Positions 39,442 to 52,215 of a stretch of 64,000 bases of DNA are shown piece by piece; positions within the stretch are counted from its first letter, which is position 1, and every line of letters begins with the position of its first letter. The notes beneath the pieces were generated by a model, which worked only from the letters and a program-made list of their open reading frames with translations, had not been told where the DNA came from and made no database searches. The DNA lies in contig VXAA01005633.1 in assembly GCA_013399115.1 (NCBI GenBank), positions 575,789 through 639,788 on the forward strand. The letters run 5' to 3'. The stretch comes from Anseranas semipalmata (Eukaryota; Chordata; Aves; Anseriformes; Anseranatidae). Position numbers and translations under genes: made by a program.

Positions 39442-41272
39442 GCAGGTTACTTAAAGTATCTGTAAAATTCTCTCAGAAATGAACATTTCCTCTTTATATT
39501 TCCACCAATTTGAAATGGGACAGTGAAGCTAACTAGCTGAGCAATTGCCACTAGAAAAATCAAATACATCGGAGGAAATGCATTTAACACGATATTTCAC
39601 ATATGTTAATGCTTACAGTTCCATCAGTGTCAGCTTTATTTTCTACTTGATATACACCAAAGCTGGCACACAATTTTAACTGATGAGGTAATGTCATTTT
39701 TAATTTAAGGAGCCTTAAGCCGTCCACTTTAACTAGTGATATCATCTTTGCAGTTGTCTCACGGGACTTCATGTAAACATAAGTAATGTGCCCTGGACGG
39801 TTTAGAACAGGGTTGTTAAAAATGACATTGGTCATCACAAAGACATTTTTTTTCCTTTGATCTCTTTAAAAATGTCAGACACACTTTATTGTCCTGTCAT
39901 TTTTAGCTCTTCCTTGTATATTAATAAGCTTAGAACATTTCAGTCAACCTAACAGTAGAATAAAGGTCTAAACAAATTAATGGCTACATTTTAATGTCAG
40001 TTGTAGTGGAATAATGAAAAGTAAATGAGATTGTCTGGCTAACAGCAACCTGTTAAGTAAAATGGCAGCATGGCTGAGATACAAAGGAGCACAAGCAGAG
40101 AAAAGCCTTTCACTACAATCCAACAGAGACTAGAGTAGAACCCAGCCTCCAAATGCTACCACATTTTAGGAAAAGATTAAACCAATTCTTCAGGCTGCAT
40201 CTGCTCCTCCTTCCTGCTCAGGGTCGAGTGAAATCATCTGCTAATAAAACTTAAAACTCGACCTGTCTCCGCACCTGCAGCTCGTGCCTCTCCGTGACTA
40301 TGATGCTCATTTGTATTCTCCAGGCTGGTTCAGTGCACCAAGCTGCTGGGCTCTCCCCAGCCCCCTGAAATCAAATTTGTGAGACCCAGCCTTACGCACT
40401 GGTATTTCAGGTCGCACAGCTGAGGAACCCTAACATGACTGGTGCTCCCAGGAAAACTTTTACTACCTATCATTGCACAATATTACTTTTTCTTATGAAG
40501 TCCTTGGGAATCTAGCAAGTAACAGAGGAGGATTTAGCCCAGCCTGTTCAGTAATCATATGCTGTACAAGCATGAATATTGTAGCATGCACTTCTTGATT
40601 TAAATACCTAAGCAAAGGTGAATTGTAATGAAACAAGTTTTGTCTGAGAAAACTGAAGTGTGATTGATGTGGGGATTTTGAGATTTGCTCAAAATTATTT
40701 GTCCAACTAACGGGGAAAATAACAGATTTTTCTATAACTGATCTGCAACATGGTGGACTTTTGAAGAAAATCTAATGTTTAGGGATTTATTTATTATTCT
40801 GTGGACATATGTTTGGAGGACAGCATATGGAAATTAAAGTATTGTTCATAAAGAGCTCCAGCCAAAGAGACACTTTTGAATTCATAACAGAACTTCACAG
40901 TTTGAAAAGAATGCTATGCATTATGTATTGATAACAACACTACACAGACAAAGGAACACAATTTAATAATACAGAATTGTGCTCATGAGATTTCCTTTTT
41001 TTTTTTCTTGTTAATTGGTTACTTTAGCTGACATTGTCTGCAAGCATAATGGACACCATTCTTCCTAATAGTTCCATGTTGCCAGATGATGTCTACAGAC
41101 ATAATGTAGTCCATTTTAATTATTTCATTTTGCTTACATCTTTCAGCATAATGCATTTTCCAAGCAAGCTAGCATTTTTCTTGATTATCTATGTTGTGTT
41201 ATGGTTTCTAAATTAATTAGGTCTCCTTCTTTCCTGGAAGTTAAAAGTTTCTTCCTTCCATTTGTCTACCAG

Positions 41273-41454
41273 GTATGATTATGTTGAAGTGATTGATGGA
41301 GATAATGCTGAAGGACGCTTATGGGGAAAGTACTGTGGAAAAATTGCTCCCCCTCCCTTAGTGTCTTCGGGACCATATCTTTTTATTAAATTTGTTTCCG
41401 ACTATGAAACACATGGAGCAGGATTTTCTATCCGTTACGAAGTTTTCAAAAGAG
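41273..41454 (+). CDS. NRP1: NRP1 exon 3: C-terminal half of CUB domain a1
   Basis: The 182-nt exon has one base completing a split codon (phase 2 intron before it), 60 codons and one trailing base. It is bounded by TCTACC-AG (41271-41272) and GAG|GTGAGA. It encodes YDYVEVIDGDNAEG, KYCGKIAPPP, SSGPYLFIKFVSD and THGAGFSIRYEVFKR blocks. This is the second half of the first CUB domain, with the CUB signatures YDYVEV.DG, CGK and FVSD...GF...Y. The single Cys (KYCGK) should pair with a Cys just before the exon junction, encoded upstream of the window. In NRP1 the a1 domain helps bind the semaphorin Sema domain. The sequence is close to human NRP1, differing mainly in the IDGDNAEGRLWGKY loop. The start and end follow from the splice sites and continuity with exon 4. 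Confidence 0.96.
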
Positions 41455-43860
41455 GTGAGAAACAATTTATTTTATATAGCTCATAATCTGTGATTTTTGT
41501 TTTCATCAAAAAGTTCTCCATAATTTTTAGGAATGGGGGGAGTACAGGAAAATGCTTGAAAGAGAAAATTGTATTACCGTCGTCATTACAAGGTGGGTCA
41601 TGTATTCAATGGGTGTAAATCGTTATGAATCCAATGGGTCAGCTGCTCCTGAGGATTGACTCCTCCAGGTGTAATCTGATAGTCTTCATCAGCTGTTTGT
41701 TTGGACCTTCTCAAAACCATTAGCTTTCTTCTATTTTTGTGATAATAATTACTGTATGATTTACAGTGTTACTGCCTTAATAGCACTGTAACCTTCTGAG
41801 TCCCTGCCTTGTTCTGGTTAGTGCTTTGCTCTGCATTCCCAAGAGACAGCTGTGAGCTCAGAAAAGACTGGAGTACACATGGGCAGCAGATGATGTTGCT
41901 GTTCCTTTCACAAATCGTGTTTGGGAAGTAAAGGAGTGGAGAAGGTCACACAGTTCAGAAACACATCCTCCTGGATACTTGTGCAGGGAGCACAGATAGC
42001 TGAATAGGGTGCAAAGCAAGCCCAGAGAAACAGTCCAGGGTTAACCAGACCTATAGACAGTCCCTCTTTGATAACCCTCTGAGTCAATAGCTAGAAGGAC
42101 AGTGAGATCATTTTTTTGGCATATGCTTTCCCTGTAGTTGGAAGGATATAAATAATTCAAATATTCCATTCCTGGAGGATACGGGACCAAAACCAGATAG
42201 TATACAAATAGACAAGAAGCTTAAGACAAGGCAAGAAACAGATATTGACTTCAACATCAGTGTTTAGGATCATATTTACAAAAGCAGATCAAAACTCCAA
42301 ATTTCTAATGCAACCACTCCCAGACAGTGCTACATTTTCAGAACCAGTTCAAGTCCCTTTTAAGTACCTAAATCAGAGCTGGATTTTCAGCTGTGCTCAA
42401 CACACGCACTTGGCGGTAGCTGTACTGTTAATGAGGAGAATCACGGTAGTGAGGTCTCTCTTCTGTTGCATGCTAGTGCTGCTCTGCACAGTGCTAATTG
42501 GGGCCACAGACCTCTTGTTCACCATCTTCCCTGTCTGTAAATCCACTCTTGGCTCCCAGAAATTCTTTTGGTGACCTTCAGGGTCAAATTTTTTGAAAGA
42601 ACTCAGCATCCAAATGACACCAAGCTTTCCTGAAAAAATATCTCTATTTATTTTGGTGTCTTCAGGAGGCTAAACTCTTGAAATTGTGTCCTGAAGTTTC
42701 TCAGTGCTTATATATATATACAGTACCATCTTTCATGAAGACCAAGGCTGAAACATGAGAACAAGTGAAAGAATGGCCCGTGAAACAATCTATATTAGCA
42801 ACTGAGTGTTTTCAAGAAGAAAAGCTTTTATTTATTTTCTAATAGTGTAGTGGCAAGTCAGAACTCTGACAGGAATATTGTGCTTATTTCCTTGTATGGT
42901 CATTTACATCTCTCAGTGATACACATTAACCATGTTAAGTTGGCATTATGAATGTGATTTTACACACACAGAAGTCAGGAAACTCAAAATTATGGCTCCC
43001 AGAGCAACTTTAACTTTAGTTCATTCCACATAAACTGTATATTAAGGCAGGAAAGTTATCACCAGGTACAGCATTAGAAAAAGCTCTGTGTACACAAAGG
43101 GTACAAGTTATAGTTGCTGTGGGAACACATCCTTTTTTAACTTGTAAGTTAATGCATAGATGCTATTCCAAATTTGCATTTTAATTTCTGTACCAAATAA
43201 AGCTGACCAGTTTACCCTGTTATGCAGATGAAGCTCAGATGTGCACACCAGACTAGCATGCTCTGTTTTAGCATATTCACAACCTCGCTTATCATTTCCC
43301 AGATATGAGAAGCATTAAAAAGATCCCAATCCCAAGGTCCTGAGGCGCTGAGCTGAAGTCTGAGCTGCACTCCAGCATTCCTACATCCCAGGATGTGAAA
43401 GCATCCTTAGTTTTAGAAAAGAAAAGCTGCATTACTCTACCCGTGTCCTAAGCTGAATCCTGAAACTGACGCTCAAAGGGCCACACACCACGGAAATTGT
43501 GAGGAGAGACCAGCACATGTGATGACCATGATAAATGCAGTATGGGCTCTGAAAGCAGGATCTACCTTTACTTCTCATCCATCTCCTTAGCCAGCAAAAC
43601 ACTGAAGAAGATGTCGAATTCCAGACTAAAAACACGCAATCCGTATTGCTTAATGTTTAGCCTACCTGAAGTGTTCCTCATTTTGGCTCTGGCAGCCAGC
43701 CTCCTATAGGGTGGCCAAGTGGCCTACTGACTAGAAGAGGCTCAAGATAGTTCACATCCAACATTCCTAACCTTAGTTTATGGTCTAAATTGAAAGGAAA
43801 GACAGTGTCAACCAGGAAGACAAAAGATTTTCTGACACCTATAAAGAGCAAAAGAAGTGA

Positions 43861-43909
43861 TCTCTCTCTCTTTTTTTGCTCTCTCTTTTGTCTCCTCTCC
43901 CTTTCCTTC
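43861..43909. repeat. CT-rich polypyrimidine tract in intron 3
   Basis: Forty-nine bases are all C or T except G at 43878 and 43890, and the tract begins with five TC units. No convincing acceptor AG and coding exon follows, so it is treated as low complexity. Confidence 0.85.
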
Positions 43910-44280
43910 AGCTCACTTCTCTTACTATGTTTCATACACATACACACGTGTAATCTCTCTGCCTTGGAAGTATCTATTCTGCTGGGTCTCTGCAAGAGCC
44001 TTTTCTGCCAGTTTCCTATGAAGATTGCTCCCTGGAGTTCCTCGTAGCCTGTGTTGATTTAATTCCTGGAGTTTCTTCACAGTGTCAATAAAGGGTCAAA
44101 ATCTGTGGAGGGCATTTTAGTGAGGCAGCTCTTCTGAGAACAGTTTTTGTTTCTTGCACCAGATTGGCTTGAACATGTTTAAAATAATGCAAGCTGGTAC
44201 TGAGATGCCATGTGTGAGTGTAGGGAGCCTGATGATCCTGCACTCACAGAGCCAGGATTCGGCTGTATTTAATAAAGCAA

Positions 44281-44365
44281 TAATGATCCTGGCTTACATT
44301 TTATATTGCATCTTTTATTGGATTCCAAGAGGAGTACAGAGCACTTTATGCTATGAATGGCATAC
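44281..44365 (-). mobile_element. Ancient L3/MIR-type repeat tail fragment, reverse orientation
   Basis: TAATGATCCTGGCTTACATT leads into TATATTGCATCTTTTATTGG, then ATTCCAAGAGGAGTACAGAG and CACTTTATGC. This follows the reverse complement of the L3/MIR-type tail ('cttatatagcgcctttcatccaaggatctcaaagcgctttac'). Rightward likeness up to about 44460 (a CGACAAGGAGACAAGGGAATG block in the place of 'cagatggggaaactgaggcac') is weak, so only the clear part is annotated. It lies in NRP1 intron 3. Confidence 0.5.
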
Positions 44366-46087
44366 TCCAAAGCTATTTTATCCTGGAACAGCAGCTACTG
44401 GTGGGAGTGAGGAGCAACAACCAGAATATAACCCTCCCATATACGACAAGGAGACAAGGGAATGACAGAGAGAGAAGAGAAATATCCGGCTAATGTGTAT
44501 GGGGGCGATGTAATTATAGGCACAATGTAATTTCCCAAATTGGAATGGGTCAGGTTACGTGAGCATTAATATCTACATCTTCCAAAATATGCCATGAAAT
44601 GTTCTGAATATTGATGTGATAGCTCAAGCATTTCCCATCCATGTCTGTTGAAGGACAAAAATACCTGAACTGACTAAATTCATTCAGCCCTCTCTCTTGC
44701 ATGCTGAATTTACTTGGGAGGTAGCCAAAGCTGTGGGGGGTAATATGTTTGGCACATTCACAAGGAAAACATTTTTTATGGTGAAATAAGAGTATTCATA
44801 TATGCAACAAGCCAGACTGTTTTCCTTCAATGATCTGTGTTAAGCACTGGAAATCCTCTAAGGCTTCTGACTACAGTCTCTAAGGAAGCTGGGCATCCTC
44901 ATCCAAACTGAAAGCTCACACACGCTCATCCCCCAGCACAGACCTGTGGAAACCAAACTCTGTTGCCTGTGTCCTTCTTTTACTCCATGTTAGAAGAGCT
45001 TCATCTGAGTCATCCTACCCAAACTCCCCAGGTCAGCTGTCATCCACAGATGTCCCAAACCCTGTAAATCACTTTCCATTAAACTGAGAGTGTCAAAAGG
45101 CAGAGAGAGGGGTACCTGAGTTGACCCTGTGGGAAGACGTGTGGGCAGTGCCTGCAGCTTACTCCGAGCACACCTGCAGATGTGGGATCTACAGAGAGGA
45201 TCCCCGAGGGACCTAAGCAAAGGAGAAACATGATCTGTCAACAAGAGATGGACTCCGGTTTTAGTCCCTTGTATTCACAAAGGCAAATCCGGTGACCTGG
45301 CCTTTTATTCCCTTGCTTCTCTATTGCCACTTTCCTGCTCTACCAAGAGCAGTGTTTGGAGCATCACTTTATGCCATGGTGGGGACATTGGGGAAAGCCA
45401 GTGTGTCAACATTGACATTAGGTGACTTCTAGCAACACCGCCTGTAATCACACAGTTTATCATGCCTGCACTAACAGCAACATTTTACTGGTGCACCTGT
45501 GTCAACACCACTCAGAATGAGTCACTCACCCTTGGTACATGTACGAATTACCTTTCACATTTAGTTTGTCAAGGAGGCATAGGTCACATCTGGCAGAGTT
45601 ACTGAGTCAGTGCTCCAGGAATCTGAAACCACTACTCCCTCTACTGAATTCATTCACCCGCTTTCGGAAAAAAAAATCTATTTCACCAATAAAAGCCTGT
45701 CAGCCATAAGATTTAAAGATTTGAGCTTGAAGGGGCTATAATTATTTCTCTAGGGCTCTGTCGAGATTTCTGCAGCTTACACTTTCATTGTTCCCACATG
45801 ACTTTGTATTTGTCATAATTTTTTCTAGAGCTGGTACAAGTTTTCATATTGTTCCATACAAATTGAAAATTGGAGATCAGACAGTATATGTGAATTGCGC
45901 TTTAAAACCTGACTATCAGTAATATGAACAAGCTGGCTGAATGATTAATACAGTGATTAAAATGAGGTGTTTCATTGAAAAGCCACCTTTGCTGCTGGAG
46001 AGACAATGCAGCCTAATTTGTTTTCCAGCTAACTACTTTGCTTAGTAGCGTAGTGTTAACCCAGGTAATTTTTTCTTTCTCTTGCAG

Positions 46088-46315
46088 GACCTGAATGCTC
46101 CAGAAACTTTACTTCATCAAGTGGAGTGATAAAGTCCCCTGGATTCCCTGAAAAATATCCCAATAGCCTTGAATGCACTTATATTATCTTTGCACCAAAG
46201 ATGTCAGAGATTATACTGGAATTTGAAAGCTTTGAACTAGAACCTGATTCAAACACTCCAGGGGGAGCGTTCTGTCGCTATGACCGATTGGAAATCTGGG
46301 ACGGATTCCCTGATG
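46088..46315 (+). CDS. NRP1: NRP1 exon 4: N-terminal two thirds of CUB domain a2
   Basis: The 228-nt exon has two bases completing Gly, 75 codons and one trailing base, bordered by CTTGCAG and GATG|GTAAGA. It begins just before PECSRNFTSSSGVIKSPGFP and goes on with YPNSLECTYIIFAP, MSEIILEFESFELEPDS and FCRYDRLEIWDGFPD. This is the start of the second CUB domain. The Cys of PECS and of LECTY form the first CUB disulfide in the family, and FCRYD holds the first Cys of the second. The Glu of FELEPD and the Asp of CRYDR match two human Ca2+ ligands (E195, D209). The N-F-T sequon corresponds to human N150. CUB a2 takes part in semaphorin binding. Exon length is a multiple of three with phase 1 at both ends. 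Confidence 0.97.
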
Positions 46316-48571
46316 GTAAGAGAAAAATGGACTGTGATACACATAACCATTACTCCACAGTGGGCTGCAGAAGGCACATTCTCATTTTTTTAAATGCCAT
46401 AGTAGAGAGGTCCTTGTTTGATTTATGTGAAATGAGTTGAATTAAAGAGAAATGGGGAAAATGTTCTGTAAATTCATTCAGTAAAGCATATCACAGTGTG
46501 AATGATTTTTTTATGAAATATGTTTAATTTTGAACAGTTGGCTTGGGGAAAAACTCTGTTTTTAGAGGGAATACGTGATGGACCTCCTACACTAAAATAA
46601 ATTAAATACGAAACCTTATAATGGGTCCCCAAACTTCCACAGATAAAACATGAGGATTGTCCAGTAATTTCCAAAAACATGAAACCGTAGTTCAGATACT
46701 AACTCTCCAGATTGAGGAGGAACCGGATTTCAGAACTGATGTCAAAGCAGAGAATTTCTTTGCCAGAGCAAATGTGGTATCCAAGCAATTCAAATCATAC
46801 TCTCTGAATGATTACCCAGGTCAATGGGCAGTGCCTCAGCTAGCCATTCAGGTGGCATTGGTGATCACGTACTGCAGGAGTCCTCTCTCACTGTACTCTC
46901 TCTTCCAGCAGTATAAACAAATCCAAAGGCTTTATCTTACTTTGCTAATTTATAATCTCCGATTAGCTGGGCACACATGCCCGGGTGGGTGTGTTGGTAC
47001 CCTTCTGGAACTTACTTCTCTGCCATCTCAGTAATTTTCCACTTAGTTTTTGACCACACTTGACCTTGTGTAAACTCAGTAAGTGCATAACTAGATATTA
47101 CCTAGGTCTATAGAGCCAATGAGCCCTCATTTCACCCCATGTCCAATCTCATATCGCTTTTTTACACTGAGACTGGTGAACAAAATAGCTGTGTGATTTC
47201 TGTCTTTTCATCTAAGGCAATGGGTCCACAACAGCCAAGTCCCCTCTAGTTAGGGCAGCCAAGGACCCCAGTTAGATAGGCTGCAGCCTGAAAGGGGCTG
47301 CTCAAGCTGAGTACCTAACCTTTAGTGTGCCCAAATGCCCATACAAATTGTGCAAACAGCTATGTAAAACTGTTCGTGATGCCTTTTTCACTATTTCCAT
47401 GTACGGTGCAGGCTGATAAAGAGAAGCATCATGTAGCTGTCTTTTTTCTTCTTTCTTTTGTAACTTGTAGCAAAATCCATTGACTGATGAAAATTCATGA
47501 TTGGTGTTGTTTGTGTTGGGTGCTAATTACAGATATTTCAGTTTTCTACTGGTGTGCTAACCCATATTAATAGATATTTTCTGGCAGTTTCTACAAACTA
47601 CTAATGCTACATTAATATTTCATTTAAATGAAAACATATAACTTCAGGAACATATTTTAATAACACATTTAAACTTGCCGGCTTTCCTAGATAAATCTCC
47701 AGTATTATTTTAATTAAAGTTTTTATTGATGCTGCAGTAAATAGGTATGTGTTTTTTAATGTATATTTGTTCTTCTTTTTTGTTTTATGCTTAATGGGTT
47801 TATCATGGCTCTTTTCAATCCACTCCAATAAATAGCAAAGAAAGAGCCATAACAGTAACTGAAAGACTACTTAGTATTTAATGCCTCAGTTAGGAAAACA
47901 CTATTCTAACAATACAATAATGATGTCTGGAACATTTAATAATAGCTTTATTTGTATATAGGCCAAATCTTTTCAAGCAAAATTCCTGTAGAACTTGGAT
48001 TTCAACTGACATGTGAAAAGATGATCCAATCAATCAATTTATGTGTAATATTACCAAAAAGAAATGCATTATTGTTAGTGTCAGAGGGTTTCAAAGTGGT
48101 AATTTCCTGGTTCAAGAAAGTGACTGAGCCATACTGAAGAGCAATTAACAACAGGCATTATCTGCCTTCCAATTCCCTCACAAACTGTCTAAATCCAAAA
48201 TGCTCCTGACATCCAATAAGGGTGTTTACATGTTTGTAAATATTCAGCTGAATTTGTAGACTAGAAAGAAATGTTTCCTCAGATACAAACTGTTGGAGCT
48301 TGTGGTGGCTGTAGGGAAATGTTTCCTACATCATTTCACTGTGCGATGCTCTTTAGCCAGCAGTCAGGCTCTCTTGTTTAACTTAACAAAGGCAGAGAGG
48401 ATGTGATTGCTTCTGTATACATGCATCACAGGACGAATACTTGGGAGGGAGAAGAACTATTTCAGCTAAAGAGCAAAGATGACACAGGAAACTGCTGGTA
48501 TGACCTGGCCATAAACTGAATATAGAAATTAAAAGTTTCTAAATATCAAAGGTAGATATCCACATAACATT

Positions 48572-48625
48572 GGGGGGGGGGAGAAAAAAAAAAAAAGGAA
48601 AGAAAAAGGAGAAGGAGAAGGAAGG
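48572..48625. repeat. Polypurine tract: G10, A13, GGA/GAA repeats
   Basis: The tract starts with ten G (48572-48581) and a 13-A run, then degenerate GGAAAGAAAAAGGAGAAGG-type sequence. All 54 bases are purines. It lies in intron 4. Confidence 0.9.
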
Positions 48626-49625
48626 CAACATAAATCTAATTTGCATCCACATGGAAGTAGTAAATTTCTGAAAAATATTAGATAATGTGTTTGCCTTTGA
48701 AGAAGGGAGGCGCCCCCAGGGTGAGTCTTTTAGCCATTTGTCCCTGTTTCCTTTTAGTCCATGAAACAATATTTTGAAGCTACATTTTGAAGCACCAGGG
48801 CATGGGCTTGAGGAACAGTCTCTGGTTGTGTGCACTGATTAATTGCTAGCATAATCCCTTGCACTGTTTTAGCCCACATCAGCTTACAATTTCCCAAGCA
48901 ATTCCCAAGCACGGTTTGGAGGGCAGCAGGAGCCGGAGCCTGTTCCCAGCAGGCAAGTTGGACATGGCCATCCTGCTTCAGAGTGAAGAGCCATACGGGA
49001 GCGAGCTGTGTCATGCTGTTAGTCTGCTCCCAGGAACAGTCCCTGGCCACTGACCGCAGTGTCCAGAAGATGCTCCCTGGCTATCTTTATTTCCCCATAT
49101 GGACATAGCCATAAAGAAGGAAGCTATTTCACTTTGCTGTACTGCATTACTGCTTACATGCCCAGCTGAAGTAGAGGTCAAAGCCCCCATTGCACTACAG
49201 TTATATAAACATGGAGTAGAAGGATGTTTAGCTCTAATAATGGGGCAGATGGCTGGCCTTGGAGGAAACCAATGCATAAGAAGAAGTTTAACACTTTGTT
49301 TTGTTTTACTATAAACTTTTATACTAAAAAATGTTTGGAAAAAATGTCCTTCAGTTCAAGTCCCCAGATCCAAGCAACAGAACTCTGGTTTGCAGGGATG
49401 ATGACCTTTTTTTAATACAACACAGAGAACAGTTTGGTGGAGACCAGTCATGGCTGTAACCAGGGCAGAACGACATGGGCACCCTGCTGAACATGGTGCT
49501 CTCCCCTAACTCTGGAAAGCAGGTGCCAATGTTTGAGCCAGGCACTGCCAGTCCCACCCTTCCAAGCACAGAACAGCACCCCCACACTGGTCTCCCCTTC
49601 CCCAAAAAAGGGGAAAAAAAAAAAA

Positions 49626-49640
49626 GAGAGAGAGAGAGAA
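49626..49640. repeat. Short (GA)n tract after an A-rich run
   Basis: About seven GA units follow a GGGG and A-rich stretch (49605-49625). It is purine-only low complexity in intron 4. Confidence 0.85.
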
Positions 49641-52203
49641 ATTTTCTCTTAAATAAAATTTAACAATTATATTTAAAAGGATATGTCAAAATAAGTATGC
49701 TCCCATGCACATTTTGTTTCTACGCAATTGACATTTTTCTGATGAAAAGCAATTTTCCTTCAGAAAATTTGCCAACAACTATAATGATCATTCATGAAGA
49801 AGTTAATTCTGAAATGCTCTGTCATGCTTATGGAGTCCTCAGCCTTTCTGGTTATCCTCTTAGTGGCTTGAACCTGGCAGGTGCTGAGTACTTGCATCTT
49901 GATTCTGCAAAACAAGTGCTTATCTTCGGAACACGTGAGCAGTTAGAGTGACTTCAGAAGGAATTCACCAAGGACACTTACAGGTCTGAAGTTAAGCACT
50001 AGTGTAAGTGTTTTGCTGGTTCAGGACGGGAATGGTAGGCATTCAGGAATGCCTCAAACCTGGTATTTTGTTTCTACACAACTGTATGCTAAAGGAAACC
50101 TTCAGTCTCTAAAAGAAAGCAATAAGTGAAACCCTGTTGGAGAATATTTGGGAACTACAGGTGCGTTTTGCAAATATTGTGCAGAAAAGGGACCATGTTT
50201 TGAAGACAGTAACAGGTACAGTTGGAGCAGGAGAGAGTATATCACAGAATAGAAACACGTGATTTTGCATGAATAAACTAGACACCAAAAATGTCTTTGC
50301 CTAAGGCACAAATATATCTCAGCAAGCCTTGGCCAAGAATAGTCCACTGATGACTTTGAAGAAAAATAGCCCACTCAAAACCAGGACTAGCTTAAGTGAC
50401 GAATTGCACATATTCATCATGCAGCTCTCTTTGAAGCTCTATAGACTGTCTACTAGGGCTCAAAAGTAATTTAAAGAAGTTTACATATGGTTTGAGAACC
50501 ACAGGCTATTCGGTCAATACCACAAGAGCTTCCACTGAATTACAGAGCAAAACAGAAGACTTTACTGCAGTTGTTAACATCAGTGCAAATGAAGGTTGCT
50601 ATTAATCTGGGTGTTTTTCTCCTCTATTACGGTTGTTTTCTACACTCTTGTGAGAATCCATTACAATATAAGAGTGTGTACAAGCTCAGTGTGACTAGTG
50701 GACTGTGAGAACAGGATTCATTTTTCAGTTCTTTTCTCTTTAGCATCTTAAATTGTGTGCAAATGTTTTGTCAATAACAATCACACTGCTGTGAAAAAAC
50801 TGTTCACAGCACACCAGCACACTTCTAAAGGCCATTCTAAAGGCTTCTTTAAAATTCAGTGAAATGGCTAGTTATCATAACATTTCTTCTAATATTTTAG
50901 AAGTCTGATATAATATTTTTCCTTGCACTTTTTTTTTTTTTTACTGTATTCCAAAAGCTAAGGTTTCAATCAAATAGGCATACAAATATGTATTTCAACA
51001 AGTCTCAAAATTTTCTGATACTGATAGCCTTTGGCTAGAAGGGCAAACAGTAGATTTGTAATTCATCTCACTTTTTATGCTGTCAGTTGTATAAAGCAAA
51101 AGAAAAGAAGAATTAGTAGGGATAATGTTTCTGTTTAGTCTTAAACCACCAGCCATATTCTATACATATGATAACTCAGATCCTGTAAACCTTCACACAT
51201 ATGTACTAAGAATAATCAAGGATTTATTCAAGTACTAAAATTAGACTCTGCATTTTGGGAAAAGCTTGCAAAACAGCTTTCTCAGATACTCCTCCATCTT
51301 TCAATCTGAAAGTAACTAAGTTTTCCACTACTTCATACGATGCCAGTTGAGAGAGAAGCCAAGGTCCCAAAAATAGCTAGAGCATGTGCAGTCAAGTGAA
51401 GTAGCAGGCTCACAAAAATGCCTCTGTTCTGCAGGTAATGTAGAAGTGACCTTGAGTAAGGACATTTCCAAGTGGCTGATATTTGGAGTAAGCCTTCCTG
51501 CGGGATGCCAACAAAGTGACATGATGGTCTACAGGCAGAGGCTGCAAAGAGCTTTCTGGGCCTAATGACTTTTCAGCACCTGCTAGCCTAAAATTCCCAT
51601 CTGGAGCTGTATCTGGTCCATTATGAAAGCCCATCTCACATCGTACAGAAGAGTCAGGAAGACAGTACAAAAAAGCAGTGGCATAGTCTTAAGCAGACAG
51701 CAGTGTCATCCCCTCGATGAATGCTCAGTGTTCCCCACACTGCATTTGTTTGATGTGGTGACACTTGAAACATCTGATAATTTATTGTCATTCAAAAGTT
51801 TTCAAGGCTTGGACAGGAAAAAGGAGAATTTTAGGTGTGTTAGCTATTTATATAAGAAGAGCAAGAATCTCTGTTTGATCCAGTTTTGCTTAGATCAATA
51901 CTATATTAGCTCAGACGGCTGAGGTTTATATGTTGTGAAAAAAATTCGATACCTCTTTCTGTCATGTTCTGCAAGTTTTTGACTCTTGCATCTACACAGC
52001 TAGCAAAGGGAATAGTGCTGTGATAGCAGTGCCAATCTGCAGAAGACTGAAATGCAGAATCATTAAATGTGTCTTAAAAATTATAAACCAGTGAGTCATG
52101 GGGAATCTTAAAGCCTGTCTGCTTTAAACAAAGTTCTCTTCTGTTTGTCATTTCAAAGAGGCTTCCCTGCAGGAAATGGGAGGAAGGAGGCTCAGAGTGC
52201 CCT

Positions 52204-52215
52204 AACATGGCGGCC
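52204..52215 (+). promoter_or_regulatory. YY1-like motif AACATGGCGGCC
   Basis: The site matches the classic AAnATGGCGGC consensus of YY1, which binds at promoters and enhancers and can bridge loops. It sits in intron 4 with no promoter features around it, so its role is unknown. Confidence 0.3.

Larger units (their letters stand above)
1..41272 (+). other. NRP1: NRP1 intron 2, 3' part (no coding exon seen)
   Basis: This stretch precedes the first recognisable exon and ends with a pyrimidine-rich acceptor (TTTGTCTACCAG, AG at 41271-41272). I looked on the plus strand for the exon that should encode the N-terminal half of CUB a1 and saw nothing resembling it, so that exon probably lies upstream. 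The DNA is AT-rich intronic sequence with scattered mono-, di- and tetranucleotide repeats, one CR1 fragment, old SINE-like fragments and an L1-ORF1-like remnant, listed separately. ORFs of 60-131 codons occur in all frames without codon structure or similarity that I recognise. More GC- and CpG-rich patches near 8050-8230, 14840-15380, 24120-24250, 36030-36270 and 37370-37640 have no assigned role. Confidence 0.85.
41455..46087 (+). other. NRP1: NRP1 intron 3 (4,633 nt)
   Basis: A GT-AG phase-1 intron with donor GTGAGA and a pyrimidine-rich acceptor (TTTTTTCTTTCTCTTGCAG). It contains a CT-rich tract (43861-43909), an L3/MIR-type fragment (44281-44365), a short TA run near 42709-42720 and otherwise unremarkable AT-rich sequence. 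No additional exon was recognised. Confidence 0.9.

Noticed and set aside
1..41272. Search for the preceding NRP1 exon (N-terminal half of CUB a1) and the signal-peptide exon
   Set aside because: No plus-strand stretch gave the expected Cys-containing CUB start next to an acceptor site. The exons probably lie upstream of the window.
44281..44462. Extending the L3/MIR-type fragment to about 44460
   Set aside because: The right half matches the expected order only weakly, so only 44281-44365 was annotated.
46126..46440. 104-codon ORF as a separate gene
   Set aside because: It is simply NRP1 exon 4 read past its splice donor into intron 4.
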